From assembly GCA_036936605.1 (NCBI GenBank), contig JAUPFV010000002.1, positions 248,827,305 to 248,891,304 on the forward strand: a stretch of DNA of 64,000 nt, given 5' to 3'. A program made the translations under genes and the position numbers. The stretch is from Limnanthes douglasii subsp. nivea. Lineage: Eukaryota; Streptophyta; Magnoliopsida; Brassicales; Limnanthaceae. Under the pieces are notes generated by a model that was not told where the DNA came from, ran no database searches, and saw nothing but the letters and a program-made list of their open reading frames with translations. This document shows, piece after piece, positions 54,262 through 64,000 of this stretch (position 1 is the first letter of the stretch; each line of letters starts with the position of its first letter).

Positions 54262-57170
54262 ATGGACGGAAAAGAGTCGGAAGCACTTCCCACACAGAGC
54301 AGCATGGTCGCCGAGGAGGTACATTGCATTTCTCTCTTTCATTTTTGCGAAAAAAATAGATTTTTTGAAAAACCCCGTATTTGCTGTTTTTCGCCACTCT
54401 CTGGCGTGGACGACAGAGCCTACGCCAATGAGAAGGCGTAGAACATGATTGCCACGCCGTCTACTAGCGTGGGGGACCTTTCATACGCCACACGTGTGGC
54501 GTAGGGAAGGTGTCCTACGCCTTCTTATTGGCGAAATGAGCTTAACTTATCCAGAATGTCGGTTTAATTTGTTTTTCTACTTCTTACATATTGCAGGAGA
54601 TGACCGAATGCGATATTTCGCTTGTTTTGGACTACACTCACCATTTCACCACTCACGACGAGTATAACTTAGACTCGATGACCGAGTGGGTAAAGCATAG
54701 GGGGAAGACGTTGGGTTTTTCGATAAACGTAGCATTGAATGAGGTAGGGAATAGGGGGAGAACACCGAGAGTGGATTATCTGTGCGAGCGATCCGGAATT
54801 TTCAAGTCGGCCGTTAAAGAGTGCGACCGTAAGCGTAAGGCTACCGGTAGCAAAAAAATAAATTGCCCTTTTCATTTGGTAGGTAATCCGGTAAAATGAG
54901 ATGATAAGTGGGCTCTTAGTGTCCTTTCCGGGAAGCACAACCACGAACTGATTAAGTATGCCGAAGGACATTTGCAATGGTCCATGTCAAAACGGAAGGA
55001 AAAAGAGCTCGTTGATATTTTGACGGTGAACGGGACAAGTCCGCGATAAATATTTGGTGCTTTGAAAAAGGCCGATCCGGAGAATGCTTCAAATAGCTGT
55101 CACGTTTACAATCACCGTCAAAGAACGAGGATTGTTGAAAACGGCGGTCGATCCCAAATGCAATGCTTGTTAGTTAAATTACAATTGCACAAGTACAAGT
55201 ATTGGGTACGGACGGGGAATGACGGCTCTAACGTCATAACCGATCTTTTTTTCGCGCATCCGCTTAGTATTGATTTACTACGGACCTTCCCACGCTTGCT
55301 AATCATGGATAGCACATATAAAGTTATTCGTTACGGGATGCCTTTGTTCGAAGTAGTCGGGGTAACATCGACCAAGAAAACGTTTTGCATTGGTTTCACG
55401 TTTATGGTGAGTGAAAAATAAGACAACTACGAATGGTCATTGGGATGCTTGAAAACGGTAATGGAGGAGAATGATTGTGAAGTACCTTGTGTTATCGTTA
55501 CGGACCGTGAACTAGCCTTGATGAATAGCATCGACCAAATATTCCCTAGCGCTAGTCACATGTTATGCGAGTGGCATATCAATAAAAATGTTAGCGGGAG
55601 AACGAAAAAAATGTTTGAAGACGGAAATGTGGCTAAAAAAAATTTGGCGGCTTGGAACGACGTTGTTTCATCCAATACCGCTGAGGTGATGAACGAGAGG
55701 TTGGCTAAGATGCGGTCGGTGTTCAAAGACCAAGATAAGGCGGTGGATTATGTGGTTGACTCGTGGATTACGCTTTATAAAGAGAGGTTTGTTCACGCTT
55801 ATACTAACAAAATCACGTGTTTCATTAATCACACCTCTAATAGGGCGGAAAGCTCGCATGCTACATTGGAAAAATATGTGGGGTCTAGCCGATTGGATTT
55901 TGATGGGTTTTGGGATAAAGTACATGGCTTGTTAGCGATGCAACATTCGACGATTAAAGAATAGATGTAGCTTAGGAAGTGCCGTCTAATTCACAAATTC
56001 CAAGATTTTAACCTGCTCAAATTTTTACGGGGGTACGTATCACCTATTGCATTGACGATAGTATACGATAACTATGTTGATAAAAGCGGCGGTGAAAAAT
56101 CTTTGTGCGTTTGCACCGATCGTACGATCCATGGTTTGTCGTGTTCCCACGAACTTGAGGCAATCCGAAGAGTGGACGGCCATGTACCTACTCGGATTAT
56201 AGATGAGCTTTGGAAGCGAGTAGATATCGTTCCGCGAGTTAAACTCACCGGTGAAGAAGAAGTAAAATTTAATTTCGCAAATCTATATGCAAAACTTGAA
56301 GAGTTTGATGTTTACGAACAAAGTCATTGGCTCAAAAAATTTCAACAAATTTTGGATCCGCCGACTACACTCCTTTGCGAATCCCTCGAGAAGGTTAAAA
56401 CCCACGGTAGAACTCTCGGACGTGTTGGAAGCCGTGGTCGTGGACGGGGTCGGGGTCGCGTTAAAGGTAGCAAAGTCTAACGTGATTATTCTACGAAAAG
56501 GGATCCTTTGTATCACGAATACGTCGAACAAGAAATGTTCGAGTCCCACGATAGTGCCGAAACTCCACGAGTGGTAACACCCGCCACTAGTATAGCAACC
56601 TCGGTCGGCACTCTTGGTAGCACCGCAAGAACGGTCGCCGCACATACTCCTACTAATTCTGGAGCAAAACCACCAAAACATATAGCGAAACGGTTTCAAT
56701 GCGTTGGTTTAGGCACTCCGGATGCGTCGAGCCACATCAAGGCTATACCGTCATTCTCGCCTAAACCATTCCCGGCAAGATTACCAAATGTTTTGGACTC
56801 GAGATTTTAAAAAGACATACCTCAATATATGCGTCCTTTCATAAGCCGAATTACAAATGTAATGCCCGACGGTAATTGTGGTTTTAGAGCCATCCTGCAT
56901 GGTATGGTTGGTAACGAAAGTGGATGGCTAATGGTTAGAGAAGCCTTGCTTCACGAGCTAAAGAGCGATCAGGAGTTTTATAAACGGGTTGCATATTAAG
57001 GCGATGAAAGCGAAGTCGATAAGGAGATAAACTGGTTGACTTTTAATAAAGAGAATGCACCTTTCGCAAATTGGATGTCCTTGCCTAGTTGCGGAAAACT
57101 AGTTGCGACGACATTCAATTGTGTTTTCTATTGCCTCGCTCCCGGTGGAAGTACGACTTACGCAAATGTC
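54262..57170 (+). pseudogene. MULE transposase with C-terminal OTU protease domain
   Basis: Exon 1 (54262-54318, MDGKESEALPTQSSMVAEE) is joined across a GT-AG intron (54319-54596) to one long frame from 54597 to 57170. There is a WRKY/GCM1-like finger (LCERSGIF ... CPFHLVG ... GKHNHEL). The DDE core has LLIMDSTYK, IVTDRELALMNS, CEWHINK and NRAESSH. A SWIM finger (CVCTDRTIHGLSCSHE) and a GRGRGRGRGR tail follow. An OTU-type start (MPDGNCGFRA, Cys at 56877-56879; then W..VREALLHEL) and FANWMSLPSCGKLVA complete it. The sequence beyond that is lost, including the OTU His region. About eight stops (54897, 55046, 55419, 55962, 55968, 56478, 56808, 56997) interrupt it, but I find no frame shift. Confidence 0.85.
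54392..54533 (+). repeat. Cluster of five GC-rich hairpins in the first intron
   Basis: The hairpins are CGCCA-CTCTC-TGGCG (54392-54406), CTACGCC-AATGAGAA-GGCGTAG (54420-54441), and CCACGC with GCGTGG (54452-54472). The fourth is the perfect 20-base palindrome TACGCCACACGTGTGGCGTA (54484-54503) with a CACGTG centre. The fifth is CGCC-TTCTTATT-GGCG (54518-54533). The second and fifth are near-exact reverse complements of each other, so a larger stem is also possible. All lie within the predicted intron 54319-54596. Confidence 0.88.
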
Positions 57171-58479
57171 GGATGATAGCTCCCTCTCTATCTTCATGGA
57201 CATAGTCATCGAGCGAGTAGATTGTGGTGTTGATAAGGTCGAACCAGCTAATACTCTGATGAAGGAGAAGGTACTCAGGCTCACAAAAAGACTCCATCTC
57301 GTCTCCCACCTTCGCTCCCCAATAAGCCTGATGCAACTTGTTGCTCTCCCAGTCCTCCCAATCATCCGAATCGAATGCATACGTCATCGTCTTTGGTTTT
57401 CTCCTTCACTTCGACTGCATATCTACCAAAGGATGCGCGATACCCCTCAGGCGCAATGAGACGACCGAAAGGAGTGGCGTCCACTACGGCTCGTACCCTA
57501 GTCTGTGCAACCAAACTCCATGCTCTATGACTAGGATAATGGGCATATAGCCGCATCTCTCGCTCCTGAAAATATTTGTTCGAATTAGCATACGACAACA
57601 CTAAACAATCATAAAATGTCAAATTGAAATTTCGATATTACCTCTCCCATCCAAAGATGGTATGCAGTGTGGGAGATGAAAGCCTCGCCGAATAGCGGTG
57701 GCAATCTGGACTCTACGCTGCCCTGTAGGTGGGGGAGGATGGCGTCGTCCGCGGGAAGCGGAAGCAGAAGCAGAACTCGAGCCGAACGTATGCGGTTCGG
57801 AAACTATAAGCAGCTCATCCATCGGAACTGCTGAATCGGAAGCTAAAACGTGATGACCAGCTTCCCGTACCCTACTCCGCTTTTTTATTCTCCTCGTCCA
57901 CGAGCCATCCGTAGACTGTGAGGCGTCGCCATGATCCGTCACCTGAAATAAAAAACGTACTAAATGTCAAGTTTCGTCGAAAACACAAATTGTCATGCTG
58001 GAAGCATTTTTAGACAAATAATAGCATAAACGAGGCTAACACACACCAAGGAACAAGAATAAACCGGTCTCGGGCCATTCCGGTGACCGGAGCAGTTGTA
58101 GGTATAAAGGTGTACGCCATGGCCCCCGTGTGGCGAAGAACACTCGAACTTAGTAACCTGCAACAGACCTCCGATGTCGAACAAAAACCTAACCTAACCT
58201 AAATCGATACCCTAATAACGATAATCCTATCATTAATAGGCATTTAGGAGACCCTTATCGTCGCTCGAATCGCCGGATTTGTTCCTGGTGCTGCTGCCTA
58301 CTGCTGGTACTAAGAGAGGCGTTCAGGGAAGCGAAACAGCTTCGTGAGAGAGCCTTGTTGCTGCTTCGACTTAGACTTGCTGCTGGTGAGAGAGCCTTTC
58401 GTGGTTGGGAAGAGACAGACGTTCGGAGTTGGTGAGAGAGGCGTGGATAGGGTTCGTGGGTTTGTTGTTGGTGGTCATG
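57115..58479 (-). pseudogene. Second MULE gene, plant-mobile-domain-like, convergent
   Basis: A minus-strand gene with good splice signals runs towards the transposase. A possible start is ATG 58479 (MTTNNKPTNPIHASLT), but that frame soon stops. An exon ending near 58042 (CSSPHGGHGVHLYTYNCSGH) is followed by an acceptor at 57943. An exon 57942-57642 begins TDHGDASQSTDGSW. A 76-bp GT-AG intron (57641-57566) leads to a further exon. Across that intron one frame reads LFGEAFISHTAYHLWMGE then EREMRLYAHYPSHRAWSL, RVRAVVDATPFGRL. This resembles the stretch before the plant mobile domain in PP7-long-form/MAIL1-like proteins. Frame changes within 57942-57642 and near 57420 show decay. The last piece (SDDWEDWESNKLHQAYWGAK, to 57115) is unknown to me. 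Confidence 0.5.
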
Positions 58480-58750
58480 GTAAAAGGTAAGTCCTCTAGC
58501 TTCTATTTTAATTTTAGTTTAGTTTTTAATATTTGTTATTTACTTACTCTAACTTCATATTTCAATTACATTTTAATTTAGACAAAATTTGGTACAAGTT
58601 TTTTTTATTTAAGTTTAGTTTTTTTGAGAGAAGGAAGAGAGAATACCATGTTTTTTCTGAAATTATGATAACTTTAGAGAGTAATTTTTTCTATTTAAAG
58701 GTTTTTGTGAAGGATAAAATCGTCAAAAAAGTTAACTTCACAAAGTACTT

Positions 58751-58808
58751 TTGAAAATCAGAAACATGCGACTTCGCGGAGTAATTTCGACCGTTTTTAG
58801 CAATTCCC
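58751..58808 (-). repeat. MULE right terminal inverted repeat
   Basis: It is the reverse complement of 54018-54076 apart from a short patch and one indel. It would carry the promoter of the minus-strand gene if the element works like MuDR. Confidence 0.9.
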
Positions 58809-58817
58809 AACCATAAT

Positions 58818-59509
58818 TACAAAAACGAATCTCATTGGAACGGATGGTATTACAGGTTCACGGCCCCTCCCCTCCAAACCGGTAGGGTGTAGCTTAACAA
58901 AAAAATTACGATATTTTATGAAAAGAAAAACAAAAATGGTAGTTTACTTCCGTTTTTTATAATTTCATTTCATCAAATAACAATTTTTTCTTCCTTCTCT
59001 ATCCGTACATTTTCTAAAAAATGAATATTCTTTTTTATTTTATTGTAATTGAGTTGAATTTATTTTTTTCTAAACAAGAGTTTGATTTTTTTTTAAATGG
59101 ATGTTTTGATCTTGTAAAATTAAGTTCTTGAATAAATTTTGAATTCAAAATATGTTTAACATTTTTTTATTAGTCATAATTTTATAATTAAATAATAGAT
59201 TATGAATATGTTGGATAAAAAAATCACTTAATTGATGGATATTTTCTGCGTGGGATTATATCCGACTATGAATTTGTTGGGGTCAAAGAAGGTCAACATT
59301 TTATTAATGAATGTTTTTGGGTGGAATTATAAAAGCTTGACTCTCTTAATCCGATCGGGCTCCATTTGTATCAAATTTATATATTCTGATTTCTGATCAA
59401 ATTGCAACCGGTAAATCTGATTTCTTGTTATTCAATTTATATATTCTACTTTTAGTAACCGTCTTAATTATTTGTAATTACCCTATCCAGAACATCATGT
59501 TAATAACGG
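58818..59509. other. AT-rich spacer
   Basis: No gene or repeat is recognised. Confidence 0.5.
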
Positions 59510-60195
59510 ACAATTAAGGCTTTTAAAAAAAATCGAAAAATCTAATATTCTCATCAGAATATTCGATATCGAATCCGAATAAAAACGAAACTATCCGTGT
59601 TCGAAAGATAACGGATAATATTCGTATCCGAAAATAGCGGATATGGATATAGTCATATCTGTATTCGAAATATCAAATATCCGAAAATATCTCACATTGT
59701 AAAAAGAAAAAACAATTATTAACAAAGTTGGCCATAAATATGAAAGGTTGCCTCTTTAAAAAATGTATCTTATCTCACGTCTAAAGTTGAAAAAAGAGTT
59801 GCTACCAAACTGTTTATAAAACACATGGTGGCTTTTCTTTACAAGTATATCTTTTTTAGTCTTATAACTCTTATGACACATCTAAAACGTAGAAAAGAAT
59901 TGCTACCAAACTTTCTATAAAATACATGGTGGCTTTTCAAATTATGTATATTTTTCTTAGTTTTATTCCACATCTAAAATGGAATATGAATTTCTACTAA
60001 GGTGCTTATAAAAGTAGCACAACTAGTGGAAATTTAGATATTCGGATTTGGATATTATCTATATCCGGATAATATCCGTCGGATACGGATTCATATATTT
60101 TAAAAAAAAATCAGATTCGAATTCGGATTCAGATAGTGATTTCAGATTCGGATATAGGCAGAAATGTATCCAAAATATTTGTTTGACAACCCTAT
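59510..60195. repeat. Degenerate non-autonomous DNA element rich in TATCCGAA words
   Basis: Two outer blocks (about 59560-59700 and 60030-60160) are full of alternating ATATCCG/CGGATA/TTCGGAT words in both orientations. The outer right edge reads TTGACAACCCTATGGG, like the TAGGGTTGTCAA end seen in plant hAT-type non-autonomous elements. No matching left end or 8-bp duplication could be fixed. There is no coding capacity. Confidence 0.45.
59735..60015. repeat. Tandem repeat of about 105 bp inside the TATCCGAA element
   Basis: Three diverged copies occur. They share ACATCTAAAA(C/T)G, AGAATTGCTACCAAACT and TATAAAA(C/T)ACATGGTGGC at a spacing of about 105-110 bp. Confidence 0.7.
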
Positions 60196-62134
60196 GGGCA
60201 ATTCGTCTTTTAAATTCTTGAGAACTGATGAGTTAACGAGAGTTTATTTTGTATACCAAATGATGGATAAATTCATATAAAATTTAAGTTATTTTCAATA
60301 TAATACAAAAATAAATATGTAATCTATTTTAGAGTTTTAGATCGCTATTATATAATATGATCTACTAACTTATTGTGGAGTCAATTAGATACCAAATATC
60401 TTGAAAATATAAATTTTATTTTTATATATTCATTAACCATCTCATTTAAAATACTAGCTATAATATTCAGATTATTAATTTCTTTTTTCTCTCGAAGGTT
60501 TGTTACTACGTTAATGACTTCATCTCCAGCGACTTAGTCCATTTCCGGCGACTCTCGATTCATTTTCCGGTAAGAAGCTCAATTTTGATTCACTCATTTC
60601 TTTTTCTTTTTCTCAAATGTAAGATTGGGTAAATGTAGTTGTTATATGTTTTGCTAATTGTGTACATTGATCAAGGCAATCCCTCTCAAACTCTCCAAGC
60701 GCTAATTTAATTGTTTTTTTATCTCATTTTAAAGTGAGCTGATTGATGTTGATAAGAATCTTGTTCTTGTTCTTGTTCTTGTTCTTTCTTTAGGATTATA
60801 AGAATTAATTCAGGTAAAGTTTTTTTCTTAGTGAGAAAACAATGTTTTAGTTAATAAGTTTGTTTTTAGCTTCTTGGTATCATTCAATCAGATAGAGAAT
60901 TCAAATATAGACTAGTATCAGTATGTTAGTACATCCACTTGGTTATAATAATGTTCAAGAATATACTTAAGATTCTTTTTTGAAGTATATACAATTTGAA
61001 AATCTCCATTTTTAATTTATAGGTTAACTTCCTTTTGTAATCCTTCTTTTGCAGCCTTTTTTGTGTCTGGTTTTTAAACTTTTGAGCTCGAGCCTCGAGG
61101 TACACTAACATTTCTTCATAATTTTTGTTTGGTTACTCAGAAAATTAGTTGTTCTCTTTGTTACTTTATAATTTCCTTCTGGTTTTTTGTGGTTTTGTGT
61201 ATGACTGTTTTTTATTTTTTTACGGTTGTGTATAAATGTGATGTGCATCTTATAACATGATTTTGATTCGTTTTTTTGTTAAACTGCTTTCAATAAACTG
61301 AAACTAAAAACGATGATAAAACTAAGCAAAATTAAGTCTGGATCTTGTGTTACTCTTTCTAGCTGGCAATGAACGGAATCATAAACTAACAGATATATAG
61401 AGAACGATTTTGTTTCTATCTTTTGGGTTGTAATTTTAAAATAGTGAGAAGACCTGATAAAATGTTGTAAATTCAAGGCTGAATTTTTTTAAAAAGAACC
61501 TTAAAAAAGTTATATTGCTCGAGAACCTTCTCCTCAAGTTCAGATAAAGATATTGCAAGATCTTGTATGTTAATCCTCTTAATATTGTTTTCTTTGACAC
61601 TCAATAAAAGTTAGAAGTTTTCTCAGTTACAACTATGTGCTACTCTAAAGTCGTCTTCACACTGCTTAGCGCTTTATGTGGTAAAACAACTTTCAGTAGG
61701 GTTAGTCATGGTTCATTAAAGGCTTTAGATTAGTATTCAGTTTCCTTACCTAGAATGGGCCTTGTCCAATTTTGGATACTATGCATAAATATATGATCAG
61801 TATGCACGTGGTTGTAGTTGCGTTACCCAAATAAACTCAGTAATTCAAGTTTTTTTTAAACTTCATAAACTTTAAGCATATTTCATTTTCATTATTTATA
61901 ATAGACTAAACGAGGTTTTTCAGTTTCATTGAATTATGTTTTTGTTGATTGTTTTAAGAAGTTGTATAATTTTCTACCTTAACTTTCATTTTATGTGGTG
62001 CTGATTTTGTGGGTTACTTGTTTGCTTTCCAAAATAATTTTTATCAATGTGGATGGTTTAATTTTTTTTTGTCTTGACTCTGTCAATCAATGAAATATAA
62101 TATGTTCCTTCAATTGAATTTTTACAGGGTTAAC
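60196..62134 (+). other. Possible leader region of the right-hand MULE gene
   Basis: No frame is recognised. A C-rich block at 60515-60570 (CCGGCGACTC, CATTTTCCG) is followed by GTAAGAAG. An acceptor-like CTTTTGCAG lies near 61054 and another, TTTTTACAG, at 62119-62127, just before the ATG at 62135. These would suit an untranslated exon and intron of the transposase gene downstream, but this is inference from splice-like words only. Confidence 0.3.
60758..60788. repeat. (TTCTTG)n microsatellite
   Basis: About four to five TTCTTG hexamer units run into TTTCTTTA. Confidence 0.85.
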
Positions 62135-64000
62135 ATGCCTACTATATTTAAAAATTTTAAGTTCAATGAAGAAATTGCTGGTAAATCGTTACCTTCTTTT
62201 TATAGTGTGGACCTTATGTTTTCTTTCATCTTAAGTAGATGGTTGGAGCTGGATAGAGATAGTATTAGATTTAATTTAAGTACCAGAGATGTTAAGACTT
62301 GTATGATGTCAAATAAAATTGATTTTACGTTGATTAAAAATATGGTTAATCAACTTGGTGACATTCTAGTGGTCTTACATTTTAGTGTTGAACCTCCAGA
62401 TTTTACTTTTTGGGTTCTAACTTTAAAGAAATTGCCATAAAATCTTGGGGTAATGAAATAGAGGGTATTGGTCAAGTATTTTCAGGTGGATATGATGAGT
62501 TTAGCCATTCACTTTCGAATTCTCGCGATTCAAAGTGGTTTTACATTTAAGTATGACTGTATTACGAAAGAAAGAATTGGTGCTTCTTGTGAATTTAAGG
62601 AATCTAAAAATTGTTTGTGGAGGATATATGCTGATACCAATAAAGTTAATGGTTCAATGGTTATTAAGAAATATGAGATGGAGCACAAATGGGTGTTATT
62701 TTGAAGAACAAAATAAATAAATACTTGTCTTCTAGTGTCGTTGTTAAGGAAATCTTATCGGAGCTAAGGCTAATTCAAAATTTAATGCTACTACTATAAA
62801 AGATATGTTTAAAACAAGTTATAGCTTGGATGTTAGTTATAAGTTAGCTAGTAGGTCTTTAGACAAAACAAAGGTTGAAGTGTTTGGAGATATTTCTAAA
62901 TCTTATGGTCTTCTAAAGGGTTATATCAATGTAATGAAGAATCTTGATCCAAGTAGTGATTTTCAGCTAGAATACAATCGGGACACATATGCCTTTATTC
63001 GGTGTTTTGTGGAATTTGGTGCTTGTATTAAAGGATTCCGAAGATGAATACCCGTTTTATACTTAGATGGTACATTCCAAAGATTAAGTTCTACTTTCAA
63101 CCATATCTAAAGATGGAAATTTATGTAACAACCTTACTTTATGCTCTTTTATATCGTTGTAAAGTTGCAAGTCTCAATAGCAACATGTTAGTTCTTAATA
63201 TTTCTTTTGATTATCTGATCACTTAATTTTATAGCTTAAACAATAAAGTAGGACTAAACGACACTACGGCTGTTTAGAAGGGTAGTTCTAGTTATAAGTG
63301 ACTCATAACATTAATATAGATACTCTTGATTTTTGTTCACATAGTTAACATGACTTTAAAAGTGTTTACTTATGGTTTTTAGTCATATGTAGATTTTAGT
63401 AGTTCTATATTACTGTTAAACAGGTTGATAGCAATCTATATTACTGTTAAACAGATTGATAACAGTTTTGTATTACTGTTAAGATTATTTTTTTCTTATT
63501 TCATTTACAGGGTTGTTTCCAATTGCATATGCTATTGTTGATTCAAAAGATTCATATAATTGGACGTGGTTTTTGACATTTCTAAGGCCACACTTGCTAG
63601 GCTAAAATTTGACCTTCATTTCATATCATTTATAGGTATTATTACATATGTTCAGACTCTCTTTTCGGATGTTTTTTCATTTGTATTGCCTTTACTATCT
63701 TGTTCTTAATTGAAAAGAGTCTCTTAAAAAATTCTTAAAGGGGTACGAGATATTTTAGTTCTAAAGTTTAAAGAATGCGCTTATGATCGTACGAAACATC
63801 TTTACTTTAAGTCGATGGGTGAGTTTATGAAAAATGGCGGCAATATGGTGGTTATGGTTTTAGAAAATCTTCATCCTGAAAATTATGCAACTGCATTTTT
63901 TGAAGGAAAAAGATATGGTAACATTTGTTCATCCGCGGTAGAATATTTTAATGCCCAAATCAAACATATACGTACCCTCTCTACATTAGAAGTCATTGAC
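62135..64000 (+). pseudogene. MULE transposase, decayed, runs off the window
   Basis: The ATG at 62135 follows an acceptor-like TTTTTACAG, and the protein starts MPTIFKNFKFNEEIAG. It has the amino region (SVDLMFSFILSRWLELDRDS), then the FLYWCH/MuDR-type DNA-binding region (GASCEFKESKNCLWRIYADT, 62570 on). The linker before the DDE core follows (FQLEYNRDTYAFIRCFVEFG, 62960 on). Core pieces are LFPIAYAIVDSKDSYNWTWF near 63513 and HLYFKSMGEFMKNGGNMVV near 63800, then YGNICSSAVEYFNAQIKHI near 63915. Stops and shifts occur near 62440, 62704, 63047 and 63603. The SWIM finger would lie beyond the window. It is unrelated in detail to the OTU-bearing MULE. Confidence 0.85.
63389..63482. repeat. Short tandem repeat within the decayed MULE gene
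   Basis: Three copies of a unit of about 31-34 bases share TATATTACTGTTAAACAG and GATTGATA/GGTTGATA. They lie in an AT-rich gap between coding pieces, perhaps an intron. Confidence 0.8.

Larger units (their letters stand above)
54018..58808 (+). mobile_element. MULE with OTU-fused transposase and convergent second gene
   Basis: It is a 4,791-bp element with terminal inverted repeats of about 58 bp (outer end GGGAATTGCTAAA, inner part containing CTCCGCGAAGTCGCATG). It is flanked by 9-bp target copies with two mismatches (GACAATAAT at 54009-54017, AACCATAAT at 58809-58817). Nine bp is the target length of the Mutator superfamily. The left half encodes a spliced transposase on the plus strand. 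The right half encodes a different gene on the minus strand, as in maize MuDR with its convergent mudrA and mudrB. Diverged copies of the inner inverted-repeat motif (CTCCATGAAGTTGC near 54148; a partial reverse copy near 58728-58750) lie just inside both ends. Both genes carry stops. Confidence 0.88.

Overview
This is nuclear DNA of a flowering plant, probably a eudicot; I cannot name the species. It is AT-rich and intergenic, with no bacterial-type operons. Nearly all recognisable coding sequence belongs to transposable elements of plant type: Ty3/Gypsy elements of the Tat group, Ty1/Copia elements, and Mutator-like (MULE) DNA transposons. I found no confident single-copy host gene, tRNA, rRNA or CRISPR array.  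Layout: 2.5-4.1 kb holds remnants of a Ulp1-type (C48) protease gene, followed at 5.9-6.2 kb by the C-terminal tail of a MULE transposase. From 6.2 to 10.8 kb lies a 5'-truncated Copia element whose 3' LTR was split by a 1.2-kb non-autonomous LTR element (9492-10695, target duplication CAAAG). A reversed Copia fragment occupies 11.7-13.6 kb. At about 13.7-28.6 kb lies an old, decayed Tat-type Gypsy element (called Gypsy B here), split by element 1 (14873-25349). Element 1 is minus-oriented, with by-eye identical 284-bp LTRs, a GGACA duplication, intact gag-pro and pol frames, and an intact spliced gene on the opposite strand. Gypsy B ends abruptly in a Copia fragment (28.6-30.7 kb). Element 2 (32684-53552) is an older relative of element 1. 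It was itself split in its protease region by element 3 (40691-51063), a third relative of intermediate age.  At 54018-58808 is a MULE with about 58-bp terminal inverted repeats and an imperfect 9-bp target duplication. It carries a transposase fused in frame to an OTU cysteine-protease domain. It also has a hairpin-rich first intron and a convergent second gene that resembles plant-mobile-domain proteins. The window ends inside another decayed MULE transposase (62.1-64 kb).  How the parts work together: in the three Tat elements, gag-pro and RT/RNase H/integrase lie on the minus strand, in one frame, separated by a single UAG. A TATA-driven gene with one phase-1 intron runs towards them on the plus strand from inside the 3' LTR. 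In each copy the two converging units are separated by a repeat or hairpin block. The nesting order agrees with LTR divergence: element 2 oldest (roughly 86% by eye), element 3 younger (about 13 substitutions and one indel), element 1 recent (none seen).
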